A stretch of 64,000 bases of DNA from Ceratobasidium sp. AG-K (lineage: Eukaryota > Basidiomycota > Agaricomycetes > Cantharellales > Ceratobasidiaceae), in contig JAWNGF010000002.1 in the NCBI GenBank assembly GCA_037039685.1, forward strand, positions 5,704,001 through 5,768,000. The letters run 5' to 3'. The position numbers and the translations under genes are program-made. Below, one piece after another: positions 9,846 through 19,919 of this stretch. The notes below the pieces were generated by a model. That model was not told where the DNA came from and did no database searches. It saw nothing but the letters and a program-made list of their open reading frames with translations. Each line of letters begins with the position of its first letter. The stretch's first letter is position 1.

Positions 9846-11846
9846 TTAGAGGGAGACCCCTTCTTTTCCCGAGTCTTCTACGATTGTTGCCTCCCTTCCT
9901 TTAATGCTAGGTTCCGTCGTTATCCATTCCTTGGATGAGCATTTGAATGAACGGTGTCCTTCCTGTCCGCACTTCAGGCAGCGGTTGGTTGCTATCCTTG
10001 CTTTGTATACTTCGTCAGGCAGCCGCTTTGTAGAGGATTGTCCGCTAGTGGTTGGTTGGGCTGCCTTCTTTCCTGTTGAGGTCTTGATTTGTTGCAATTT
10101 CTGGTCAATAGAGATTGCGATTGAAATCCACCGGTCAAGGGAGAGTTCTCGTTCTGTCCCATCTTCATTGATTAGGGTCAGTTCGAAGCGAGCTAGTTCG
10201 GTCTTGACTTCTGACTTCAGTCCTTCCTTGAATTGGTTGATCAGAGCTTCCTGTCCCCAATTTACGTCTACCAGGAGATATCGGAACTCTGAAGCATAGT
10301 TTGCTACAGAGTTGTTTTGTTTGCATTTCTGGATATCTGATTCGGCCTTAGCTTTCTTGTTGGGGTCGCTGAACTGTTCCATGAAGTGTGCCTTGAAACT
10401 TTCCCATGAGGCAAGGTTTTGGTTATTTTCCCTTTGGTTGAGCGATCGTAAGAGTACTTGTGCCCAGTGAGTGGCAGCTTTGTTCTCAGATTTGAAGTTT
10501 GCTAGGGCTTCGCGGATCCTTTCTTCGTTGGAAGTGTATTGATCACCTAGGCGTAAGAAGTAACTTTCCATTTGTGTGATGAACATTTCGGCACCCTCCC
10601 CTTTCTTTCCGTCAAAGGGCTCTGGACGAGTTACTTTGGGACGACACGGTCCACCACCAGTGTTTGGGTTTTCGGTCAGCCGCTGGATTCTTAATTCTAA
10701 TTCGTCGATCCTGGTAGATTCCGCGTCTGGGTGAGGTGGAGAATTTGATCGCCTGGAGGGGATCCCGTGCAGGGAGGCTTTGTCCATTTCTTCTCGCATA
10801 TTGTTGATGGTTTCCTGAACTTCTGTGATTTTGGTAGTGAAGGAGGCTCCCTCCTGTCGTAAGGTTTCTAGTCCTTGTGTTACTGCCTCATTCCATTCGA
10901 GTTGTCCTTGTCTGGTAGTATTGAGTTCTTCGCAAACGTTATTCACTAGTCCTTGGGTGTTGGTAACTTCGTTTCGAAGGCGGGTTACATCTTGACCGAC
11001 TAGAAAGGAATTATGTTCGCCATTTCTTGCCGAGTTCAGGATGTCTGTCAACGTTCCTTGTAGGGTGTTGATGGAGTCGTTAAAGATTTGCTGGTTGTTT
11101 GCTAGAACCTGTGTGGCTTGTTCTAGGCCACTAAGCCTTTGATCTATAGTGACTCTCATCCCGTCTATAACCCTAAGGGTAGCGTTGTGTCTTCCTTCTA
11201 GAAGGTCGTCTAGGTCGTCTAAATTGCTGATTACAGTCCTGCCGCTAGAGCTGGAACTTGAACTTGAGCTTCCTGGATTACCGTCGCTTTGTTGTACCGG
11301 GGCTGATTGATTGGAGTAGCCCTGTGGGATATATGGTGGTGCTGGAATAGCCGGTGTGGCTGGCTGGGAAGCCACTGGGATTGGTCCTGTGTTGGTGATG
11401 GTTCCTCCAATTTGAGGAACTGTAGGGACATGTGGAACGTGTGGTGTAGGGGGAGGTCTAATGGGAACAAGCGATACGCCCCCATGAGCTTCGGGTTGGG
11501 GAGAAAAGAACTGTCTTCTGTTTCCCAACGGCCACAAGGGACGTGATGGCCCTGGAGTTGCAGTTGGAATACGAATTACAGCCGGAGTAGGGTCATTTGT
11601 GAGATCTCCTGGTTCTCTATTTGTGACAGTGGGTTCTTCTTCTTGTACCGTTGTCATGTCAGGAATGCCGAAAGCTCCTGGCATTGATGCTTGACTTTGG
11701 GGGCGTGATCGGGCAGGACCTCCCGCTTGAGTTTGTGCGATATCTTGCTTGTTTAGTGATCCTGTAGGCCTTGCTGCCCGACTGGGTCCTCTTCTTATTG
11801 ATATAGTGGATGAGGGGCGTGATCCTGCATCTTCTTGAATAGACAT
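9846..11846 (-). CDS. Gag of B1, 666 aa
   Basis: Begins ATG at 11846 and stops TAA at 9846-9848 (minus). Capsid/nucleocapsid precursor of the Ty3 element. The N-terminal ~200 residues are Pro/Ser/Thr-rich and probably disordered, with a serine run near 200; a middle region has coiled-coil-like heptads; residues about 430-560 form the Retrotrans_gag-like capsid region (FKAHFMEQFSDPNKK, FRYLLVDVNWG); a CCHC zinc knuckle CLKCGQEGHRSFKC lies near 635. Practically identical to the B2 gag. Confidence 0.92.
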   Translation of the reverse strand: MSIQEDAGSRPSSTISIRRGPSRAARPTGSLNKQDIAQTQAGGPARSRPQSQASMPGAFGIPDMTTVQEEEPTVTNREPGDLTNDPTPAVIRIPTATPGPSRPLWPLGNRRQFFSPQPEAHGGVSLVPIRPPPTPHVPHVPTVPQIGGTITNTGPIPVASQPATPAIPAPPYIPQGYSNQSAPVQQSDGNPGSSSSSSSSSGRTVISNLDDLDDLLEGRHNATLRVIDGMRVTIDQRLSGLEQATQVLANNQQIFNDSINTLQGTLTDILNSARNGEHNSFLVGQDVTRLRNEVTNTQGLVNNVCEELNTTRQGQLEWNEAVTQGLETLRQEGASFTTKITEVQETINNMREEMDKASLHGIPSRRSNSPPHPDAESTRIDELELRIQRLTENPNTGGGPCRPKVTRPEPFDGKKGEGAEMFITQMESYFLRLGDQYTSNEERIREALANFKSENKAATHWAQVLLRSLNQRENNQNLASWESFKAHFMEQFSDPNKKAKAESDIQKCKQNNSVANYASEFRYLLVDVNWGQEALINQFKEGLKSEVKTELARFELTLINEDGTERELSLDRWISIAISIDQKLQQIKTSTGKKAAQPTTSGQSSTKRLPDEVYKARIATNRCLKCGQEGHRSFKCSSKEWITTEPSIKGREATIVEDSGKEGVSL
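9864..9870 (-). promoter_or_regulatory. -1 ribosomal frameshift heptamer, gag/pol of B1
   Basis: The minus strand reads G GGA AAA in the gag frame (codons Gly-Lys after a Ser codon ending in G), the canonical X XXY YYZ pattern. Pol lies in the -1 frame and is open across this point, and the gag stop follows about 15 nt later. No downstream pseudoknot was modelled. Confidence 0.75.
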
Positions 11847-11862
11847 ATTTGTATGTTTGTTA

Positions 11863-11874
11863 AGCTTGTTTTGT
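11863..11874 (-). other. Self-complementary primer-binding site of B1
   Basis: Separated from the 5' LTR by 2 nt (TT on the minus strand), the site ACAAAACAAGCT is the exact complement of AGCTTGTTTTGT within the same LTR (12039-12050 on the plus strand, about 33 nt after the TATA box). This is the layout of Tf1/sushi-type self-priming, where the 5' end of the mRNA primes its own reverse transcription. Confidence 0.75.
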
Positions 11875-11876
11875 AA

Positions 11877-12332
11877 TGTCGTAAGCTTCTTCTTTAGTGG
11901 CTATGGGACAAGCTGCGATGGAGAGTGGACGGCACTAAGACCTAAATGACCTCTTGGACCGCAACACACTTAAGTGTCTGTAGGCTCTTGAGGGTAGGGG
12001 TGGTTCTAAGTGTCACTCAGAGGGGATGTTTTGACAAGACAAAACAAGCTGGGGTTACCAGGCTTGTTGGTCCTCTATATATATTCAAGAAGTGGCCGAG
12101 TCATACAAGGCGCAGCCACATGAGTCATACAGTCTACCAGTCAGGAGTGTCCATGTGAGTCATGCTGTATGAACAGACATGACTCGTACAAAGCACAGCC
12201 GCGTTACATAGTGTAACAGAATAACCACAAGAAGGTGGCAACGCGGCAAACGGGAACAGGAACGTAAAGTAAAGAAAGAGACAGGTGGGCAAGACGACGG
12301 ACGAGTCCGATGGAGTGAGCTAGCTCACAACA
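11877..12332 (-). repeat. 5' LTR of B1
   Basis: 456 bp, same boundaries as the partner LTR. The terminal base group reads GCTCACAACA on the plus strand where the other copies have GCTCACGACA, a CpG transition. Contains the TATA-like run tatatatatt in the minus-strand sense, upstream of the inferred mRNA start. Confidence 0.94.
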
Positions 12333-12337
12333 CTGGC

Positions 12338-13652
12338 TTATCGCTCATTCACGACATTCATGCCATTCACGCCTCCAAGAAAGGGGTATCTGTCGTTTTG
12401 ATGGATATCTCAGGCTACTTCAACAACATCGATCATAACACACTCGTCAAAATATGCTCAAGATTTGGTTTTCCCGTTGGCGTCTGTGACTGGTTGCGGT
12501 CATTCCTATCTGATCGCACCGCCGCATTTTGCATCAACGGTAACATACTCTTGTTCTTCTCCCTTGGCAACCGAGGTGTGCCGCAAGGCTCGCCCCTCTC
12601 CCCAGTCGTTTCTTCTTTCTACACTGCCCCACTCCTTACTCGGCTCCATGACATTGAAGGCGTGGCTGTGCGCGCCTATATTGACGATCTCTTAATTTGT
12701 TGCACAGGCTCTACCCAATCGGGGAGGGTTGATGACCTTACTCACAACATTGGTTGCATTCAAGAAGGCCTTGCGGACCTTGGTCTGTCGGCTGAAATGG
12801 ACAAGACTGAACTTATCCACTTTGCCAAGAGCAAAAAGGACATGGCGACCAACTTAGAAGTCAGGCTTGGGCCCCGTGCCAAAGATATCCTGCACCCTAA
12901 GGATTGTGTCCGCTGGTTGGGGTTCTTCCTTGACCGTCACCTCGACTTCAAGACCCATGTAACCCGGCTGTCCATGCGCGCGCGATCTATCCTAGGGGGT
13001 ATGCGCATGCTGGGTAACACAGTTAGAGGTCTTTCGTTATTACATGCCCGCACGTTAGTTAATGCCTGCGTTGTTCCTATACTTACATATGGTTCTTTGT
13101 TGTGGAGTCGGAACAGGAACTCAAAGTCGCTCACCAAGACCATCCAGACCATACAGAACAAAGCTTGCAGGTGGATCACGGGATCGTTTTGCACGGCACC
13201 ATCAGCGCCTCTTCATCACATTGCGGCTCTTCCCCCCCTCAGCCATCGTATCGCTAGACTCGCTGCTGGCTATGCAGCCAAACTTTGCTCCCTACCTTCA
13301 TTATTGCACGTCGTTCGTCGCCTCCCTGCCACCTTTGACACGTCCAATCCTTCACTCGCCAACCCGTCACAGCTCTCGCCCATCAATTATATTGCCAGTC
13401 TTACTCATCCCGAGGCTGAGCAAAGGACACCATATTTGACCATGCCTTGGGAGGGTCTCTCTTGTTTCAGGGACAGGGTCACCATCAACTTACCCGGATC
13501 GGCGGATATCCCCAAGGATAGGAAGCAATACGCTAAGGTTTTGAAGCGTCGCTTGGCACGTGATCGTGTCGGAGACACTTTGGAGCTGTATACGGACGGC
13601 TCTTCTATACACCTTGACTGTTGCCGTCGGAACGGATGGAGCTGGACTCTTC
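12338..13652 (+). pseudogene. LINE ORF2 continued: reverse transcriptase catalytic core and start of RNase H
   Basis: Continues in frame from 5101 once B1 and one CTGGC are removed. RT motifs: DISGYFNNIDH (motif A), GVPQGSPLSP (motif B) and AYIDDLLI (the catalytic YxDD, here YIDD), followed by the thumb and a C-terminal region, then the RNase H opening LYTDGSS at about 13586-13606. It is cut at 13652 by the foldback-like insertion. No stop codon occurs in this stretch, so the enzymatic core is better preserved than the 5' part. Confidence 0.88.
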
Positions 13653-14702
13653 CATCAGCAAAACTGACCTTGGCTTGAGAGTGATTTAAATCACTTTAAA
13701 TCCTCAAATCCACCCAAGCAAGGTCCAAATCTGAAATCACTTCAAATCACAATGGGTATGCTTGAAAGCACTGGAAATCACCTCAAATCCACCCATTGCC
13801 ACTAAATCACTCTCAATCCAAGGCTGGTCTCCAAATCACTTCAAATCCACCCTCAGTCCCCAAATCACCTCAAATCACCACAGCCCCAAAAGGTCCAGAA
13901 ATTGTATACATTGCCAATGACCATCAAACATAGATCAAATAGGCTTCTAATTGAACATTGTGATATCAAATTGCCTAAATTTGGCAACTTTTCATCAAAA
14001 AGAATCGTGTCTGGGAAAGTATTTTGCAAATATCTCGCTCATTTCTGATCCAAATAAGGTTTGGTTACCATATTTGGAAAGCCTGAGGCTGTGTGCACCT
14101 GCTGACAAATTTTGATGAATTTGAAATTCCAACAATGGAAGCTGATTGTGCTCCACACAGGCATAGCACAGGGACTTTGACTTTGAGCAGAAGTCCCACC
14201 TCTGCCTTCAAAGCTCCTCATTCCCCCTGTTCCACTTGTAGGCAGGTTGCCCCCTCATGTAACCTGGGGGTATTTTATAGCATATAGTCACATTGATGCA
14301 CAGGGGAAAGGAATCCCATGGCTGGATCAAAAGATAGCTTTCTATTTGAAATATGACTAATCAATGAAAATTTATTGGAAAACCGCAATATCCATATTTG
14401 GGCAATGTTGACGTGATGGTGAACCTGGTGACTGAGCTGACTAAGAGTGATTTGGAGTGATTTGGAGCACCTTGGGTGATTTCAGGTGATTTGAAGCCCT
14501 TGGGTGATTTCAGGTGATTTGAAGCCCATGGGTGGATTCTGGGTGATTTGAAGCCACTATAGGTGGATTCTGAGTGATTCCAAGCCACATGTATGCTTGA
14601 AAGCACCTCAAATCCATCCCAAGCCAAGCCTTTGCTTTCAATCACTTCCATGAAAGGTGGGTTCTTGCAATCACTTTAAATCTTAACCCTGTTTTGCTGA
14701 TG
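13653..14702 (+). repeat. Foldback/MITE-like non-autonomous insertion of 1.05 kb
   Basis: Bounded by a 12-bp inverted repeat, CATCAGCAAAAC at 13653 and GTTTTGCTGATG at 14691-14702. About 200 bp at each end is filled with copies of an AAATCAC(C/T)TCAAATC-type motif, in one orientation on the left (13680-13880) and inverted on the right (14440-14680, as GGTGATTTGAAG). No coding capacity was seen in the middle. It splits the LINE RNase H; TC occurs on both flanks and would restore the frame, but the duplication length is uncertain. Confidence 0.65.
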
Positions 14703-15522
14703 TCTCGGTAATGGGGACGAGATTCACTCGGACAAAGGAAATTTAGGTCCCCGGGCCACCAGCTATGACGCAGAGGCATGGGCGCTGTCCAAGGGCCTCT
14801 CACACGCACTTCAAGTCATGGAGGAACGCGATATTACCCACATACACATCCTATGCGATAATACCAGCCTCATTCAGTCACTCCAATCACGGGATCCAAA
14901 GGGGGCATCGTCTGCGGTGGATTCGTCCATCCACGCCCTCCTGTCCCATCTCACTCGTCACGTCACATGCGAGGTCGAGATCTCATGGGTGCCTTCTCAC
15001 GAGGGCATCTTTGGGAATGAGCGAGCTGATAGGCTAGCGAAGCAAGCCACGAGGCTGCCAGCCACCCCACTTTTTAATCGATCTAGCGATTACATTCGGC
15101 ATCGTGCCAAAGACAAGCTACACAAGGACTGGTACCGGGAAATGGATCAGTTCAGGACCTCTCACCCTAAAGCGCAGTCGACGGAACTCCTCCTCGGCGC
15201 GCCTCGTCTCAAACTGAATCCCGTACATGCGTCCCCCGGGGTACGACGTGGCATCCACACCCAGCTTATCCGTGCCATCACTGGGCACGGTAGGCACGCC
15301 GCGTTCTTATCCCGGATCGGATCGCTCCCATCACCTCACTGTCCATGCGGCGCCCCGATTCAAGACGTCCGTCACATTTTCTGCGAGTGTCCTAGACATG
15401 CACGCGGACGACGACTTATTCGGGGTGTATGCCACGATCTTAACTTGTCCGAAGTCTTCAATACGTCTGATGGTCTCAAGGCGGCTCTGGGTTTTCTGAA
15501 GGCCGAGAAGGTGGACATCTGA
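14703..15522 (+). pseudogene. LINE ORF2 end: remainder of RNase H and C-terminal zinc region
   Basis: Resumes the RNase H fold with DAEAWALSKGL (catalytic Glu), HILCDNTSLIQ (Asp) and WVPSHEGIFGNERAD (His and Asp), so with the TDG at 13590 all catalytic residues are present. The C terminus has a Cys/His cluster (CPCGAPIQDVRHIFCECPRH), a zinc motif typical of the end of fungal and arthropod LINE ORF2 proteins. Stop TGA at 15520-15522. Confidence 0.88.
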
Positions 15523-15666
15523 TAATTATTTACTGCGTTCCGTCATGTTCCTCACGTCTCGTCTTGTTTCCTTTCTGCTGTGTGCTGTTTCGTCACCTGG
15601 GTTGTACTTAGCGTTTGGCTTTTGAGCGGTGTCTCCCTCGTAGGAGGCCGCCTTATAAATTGTATC

Positions 15667-15698
<32 letters not shown>
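15523..15698 (+). other. LINE 3' UTR and poly(A) tail
   Basis: A short GC/T-rich 3' UTR is followed by 31 consecutive A residues at 15668-15698, the signature of target-primed reverse transcription and the reason the element is placed on the plus strand. A flanking target duplication could not be identified because the 5' end is obscured. Confidence 0.9.
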
Positions 15699-15700
<2 letters not shown>

Positions 15701-17054
15701 CGGTCACATGACTATTCCCACGCTCACCGCCAAAAGCAGCCCGCAATAGACAGTATCATCCGCGCAGGTCAAAGTCAAGCGGCTCGACCAGTACGTAGAT
15801 ACCTGGATTTTCAGAAGCCTATTGTCGAGTTGGGGTTGATGTTTCCAGGTGCACGTGGTATGGCCCGAAGCTCGATGGGTGCCGAGGCAACCTGTAAGGC
15901 TGGAATACCGGCAGCTGCGCCTCAGCTCAAGCATAACGGCTTTGCGCAAACATCTTGTAGCTTCTGGCGACCCTTCATTCTTGCCTGCCACACTAGCATG
16001 GGGACTTGAGTACTCTTAGGAAATTTGTAGCAAAGACTTCGTTCGGCGCCAAAGATCCTGGCTTGTGTTCATCTGCTCTGGCTATTTCTCTCACCTCCCT
16101 GCTCGCCGGTGAGTCGGACAGAACTTTTCTCCAACGTCAAGGTGTAGCTTGAAACTGCCTAAGTACGGCTATTTGCTACTTCGCTCGCCTCGTGCTTCGT
16201 CTTGATCGCCGTTGTGCGGCTCATCGCTACCCCTCCCATTTCCCCTCTGTGGTGCGCGACTCCCCGATTTTGAACCACGCTTCCGCTTTTCCTCTCGATT
16301 CTCACGTATTCGGTACTCATATACCCCTCACTATAAAATAAACACTGCACCCTCTTGCTCACATGACGCGAGCCGCATAATCTTGGCCTCGTTCCTCTCA
16401 GATGCGCCGGCGAGCTTAATTTTTGGTCATATATCTCGTCATAAATATTGATTCAAACCACTGGTTCTTCATTCGGGTAGAGGGAACAATAGACTATACG
16501 GAACACTACCGAGTCAAACGTATTCTTATTTTGCACCCATTTGACTATTCCAATATTTTATTTCCTATTCGGACCACGCAAATCGATGACTGCTCAAACA
16601 ACGTGCTAGAGGAAGATTACCAGTTATGTTCGACGAGTGGCCCATACTTACCCAGACAGCCAGATTGGCCTTGCGGGGATCTATAGTTGGACTGGTCTGC
16701 ATATATGCCCCGTGGTTCATGATCATGCACCGCCCTCCCCCATGACGTTTCCTTACGAGCGTCACGTGGAAAACCTTCCTCTGGGCGCTTATGTCGCTTT
16801 CCGAACACTTGAATCATCACCACCATCCCGACTTGGAGTTTATTTACCACTTCGTTTTCGAGGTCTTACACACACAAGTAGGCCTTCTAACAATCACGCG
16901 TGGGCGAAACTCACGCCTCATTTATGACTAGCAACAGACTGAACCCTGCATAACTCCAGACTGCTTCACCGACACCACAACACGTTTGTTTATCTACCCC
17001 TCGATCGAGTCTATTCACCAACTTCCAACAACCTCATCCATCTCACACTGCCTC
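15699..17054. other. Intergenic region upstream of kinase-TPR gene 1
   Basis: No frame here has recognisable motifs or splice structure; only short scattered open frames occur on both strands. The last ~70 bp before 17055 are C/A-rich with CAAC runs, as in fungal 5' untranslated leaders. The region presumably contains the promoter of the kinase-TPR gene. Confidence 0.5.
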
Positions 17055-19243
17055 ATGGACCTGATCGGAAGTGCAACGGTGAGTAACCTACTATCAGTGG
17101 CTAGGCATTTGCTGTGCCTTGCGGCACTAGAACTAACGATTGTTTCTCCTCCGTGACTAGTCATTAGAAGACATCATTGATGCATTGGCCAAGCGTGACT
17201 GCCCGAACCTTACTTCGTCAATTAATTTAGCTACGTGTAGTCAGCGGCCATTGGCTGGAGGAGGGTTTTGCAACGTGTATCGGGGGACGATGGGTCGCGG
17301 CGTGGAAATAGCTATCAAGTCACTAAGAGTATTCGACGGGCCGGGGAAAAATAGCAACAAGGAGAAAATCCTCAAGGTAGGTTTATCAATGATCCTTCGT
17401 AGACCCTCTCATGATTCTCACCCGTTGATAGTGCGCGGCTAGAGAGTTATATTACTGGTCAAAGTTGAAGCATCGCAACGTGCTTCCGTTGACGGGACTT
17501 GCGATTTACCAAGGTCATATGTCGATGATATCCGAATGGATGAAGAATGGAGACCTAACATCCTATATCAGGTTAAACCCTGACGTAAACCGCAATGACC
17601 TCGTGAGTAATTGCCCTACTAGAGACCAACGCTCATGCGAGAAAGGTTAGTGCATGGACATTTGCATGGGACTCAGCTATATTCATACCAATAATATGGT
17701 GGGATTATCTCATATGCATGGCGAGTCCTGTAATATTTGACAATTCTCACCACTCGATCAGGTTCATGGTGACCTTAAAGCGGTAGGTTCTTGCAGTGGA
17801 TACAAAATCAACAGGACAGCAACTTATATGATTGATTTCGCCAGGCAAATGTCATGGTATCACCCGACGGCATCGCAATGATTGCGGACTTTGGAAATTC
17901 GCAGCTCAAGGAGCTTACGCTGAAGTTTACTGGCACAAAAGAAGCCAACTTCTCGGTTAGATGGGCGGTACGAGTCATGTCATACGGCCGAATGCAATTG
18001 ACCACCGTTGTTGCCAGGCGCCCGAGCTATTAGATGTCGAAGACAGTCTGCACTTGAGTAAGGAGGCTGACGTATATGCATTTGGGATGGTGCGAGTACA
18101 CGATTCGTAAATCCCGCGTGGTCCGGCTAATGCGTCCCCTAGACTGTTCTAGTATGTTCACCGTGAATACTATACGTAACGGGGTTAACGCCATGATAAC
18201 TGCAGGAAACACTCACTGGAAAAGTCCCATATGACGAGTTCAGTGAACGACGAGTCATCTTCCTTGTTGCGGTTGAACACAAAATCCCAGACCGTCCAAG
18301 GGCTGTCACGAGCGATGAGCTGTGGGGCATACTGCTGAACTGCTGGACCTTGAAACAATCCGAGCGACCAACAATCACGAACGTTGAAGAACGGCTGCGA
18401 CAGCTCATTACCCCTTCTTCAAAAGCGACGCAGGGAAGCGATTCTGGTCGATTTACGGTATGCATTTCTCGCTCTAGATGGTATATGTTTTAATATTCAG
18501 TACAAATATCTATTTGTGAAATTGTTTAGATCGGCGACTTGAACACCAAATTCCCAACAACGGGAGGCGAACCTGGTCTGAGGGCGTTCGGGAGGCTGGA
18601 CCCCAGGAGGTTCCTGAGCATGGAAAACCTAGCAGCAACGTACCACAATCAAGGCCAATTAACGGACGCAGAGTCATTGGAGGCCGAATTACTCGCTGCT
18701 CGCAAACAAGTGCTCGGAGATGATCATCCAGACGTGTTCCTTTCCATGACCAACCTCGCGACCATATACAACAAACAAGGTCGACTGGCGGACGCCGAGT
18801 CGGCGGAGATGAAAGCACTGACCGGTCGTAGGCGGGTCCTGGGAGAACACCACCCAGACACGATTCATAGTATGGCGAACCTAGCTACTATATACTGTAC
18901 TCAAGGTCGGCTAGCTCGTGCAGAGTCGCTCGAAGATGAATTGCTGGCCGTTCGGAGACAAACCCTCGGAGAGTATCATCCCGATACATTACGAAGCATG
19001 GCAAACCTAGCTACAACGTACTACCAACAAGGTCGACTTGTGGATTCTGAATTGCTGGAGGCCAAACTGCTGGCTTCTCGCAAACAAGTTCTTGGGGAGA
19101 CGCACCCTGATACGGTACTTAGCATGGTGAACTTGGCCGCGACGTACTTCCAACTAGGGCAGGTAGCTAATGCGCAAACGCTGCAAACGCAGGTGGTAGC
19201 AACTCAAAAGCAGCTTCTTGGAGAAGACCATCCTCACTTGTAA
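17055..19243 (+). CDS. Kinase-TPR fusion protein 1 (549 aa, 10 exons)
   Basis: Exons read by splice consensus: 17055-17078, 17161-17376, 17432-17602, 17651-17698, 17762-17782, 17845-17967, 18018-18089, 18143-18151, 18206-18457, 18530-19243; all phases agree (1650 nt). Residues about 35-300 are a protein kinase domain of TKL-like character: glycine loop AGGGFCNVY, lysine in IAIKSL, alpha-C Glu in ARELYYW, catalytic loop VHGDLKAANV (Gly where RD kinases have Arg), ADFGN, WAAPELL and EADVYAFGM. After a linker come about five 42-residue TPR units of kinesin-light-chain/TPR_10 type (MANLATIY...GRLADAES...HPDT). The protein ends abruptly at EDHPHL, part way through a unit, so it may be truncated relative to its neighbour. 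Substrate and partners are unknown; TPRs normally bind proteins. Confidence 0.85.
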
Positions 19244-19919
19244 AAATGTATTTATGTACTTACCCTGATGTCGAGGGTGGAGAGATGACCGGTGGCTCTT
19301 GTTTTGTTGGCTTGATTGGATTCTCTCCCATTCCTCCGGGTTGTATTCGAATTCTATGCGATTCCAGCTCTTATTATAAACTACTTGTATTATATGTTAT
19401 TGGGGTCTTCTAAGTAGTAGATTAAAGTAGTCTACAAGCGTGCCTATCGGTGGCAGCCATCAGGAGAACATGCTCTGAGATTTGGGGCTTTTAGGTCATT
19501 TGATGCAAAGTCCTAAGTTTCAAATCACCAAAAAGCACCCAAATCAACGCCAAATCTCAGCGTAGTTTTTCTGATGGTCCCGCCCGAGAGCAATACAAGA
19601 ACTTATCACAAGCAAGTCCCTAGCATGTCCAATTGGCCTGGTTAGCCAAACACAGTCCCCGCACTACTGTGAGAGAAAGGGGGCCAATATGCGTCGTAAG
19701 AGGCAAGCCCGAGGTCGGTCCTGGATAAATAACACCAAACACCCCGGTGCTGACAATTCATTGGCCCGGGTCCAGAGTGCACGGTTTCCGACCTGCCTCG
19801 TGCCCACCACCTTGTTCAGTAATACTTCGATACTTTTAGCTCATCACACTTGCTCTTGGAAACCGATCAGGATATCTCGTGTTAGCACGGAATTCGCGTT
19901 CCAATCTTGACTAGCTGAC
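19244..19919. other. Spacer between the two kinase-TPR genes
   Basis: Contains the 3' untranslated part of gene 1, a small inverted-repeat element (19457-19577) and the likely promoter of gene 2. No coding sequence recognised. Confidence 0.5.
19457..19577. repeat. 121-bp MITE-like inverted-repeat element
   Basis: Ends are imperfect inverted repeats about 28 bp long: CCATCAGGAGAAC...GAGATTTGG on the left and the complementary CCAAATCTC...TTCTGATGG on the right. The CCATCAG/CTGATGG termini resemble those of the 1.05-kb insertion at 13653-14702, suggesting a related family. No coding capacity and no clear target duplication. Confidence 0.6.

Larger units (their letters stand above)
5102..12332 (-). 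mobile_element. Ty3/Gypsy element B1 (family B), complete, minus strand
   Basis: 7231 bp bounded by two 456-bp LTRs and flanked by a perfect 5-bp duplication CTGGC (5097-5101 and 12333-12337). On the minus strand the order is LTR, primer site, gag, -1 shift site, pol, ORF3, polypurine tract (AGGGGGGAG), LTR. All three ORFs are open, so this is the better preserved B copy. It lies in the RT domain of the LINE. The two LTRs differ at a handful of positions, several of them CG versus CA/TG. Confidence 0.95.
2574..15698 (+). mobile_element. LINE (non-LTR retrotransposon) with APE endonuclease, RT and RNase H, split by two insertions
   Basis: The order is a Cys-rich ORF1 remnant, ORF2 with endonuclease, RT and RNase H, then a 31-A tail at 15668-15698: the architecture of fungal Tad/I-type LINEs. 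Element B1 (5102-12332) interrupts the RT and a foldback-like element (13653-14702) interrupts RNase H. Removing B1 and one CTGGC duplication restores an open reading frame across the junction. The left end is unclear because A1 abuts it; the LINE may be 5'-truncated. Two in-frame TGA codons make it a dead copy. Confidence 0.88.

Noticed and set aside
15699..17054. Small ORFs upstream of kinase-TPR gene 1
   Set aside because: No motif, no splice pattern and no codon-like bias; left as intergenic.
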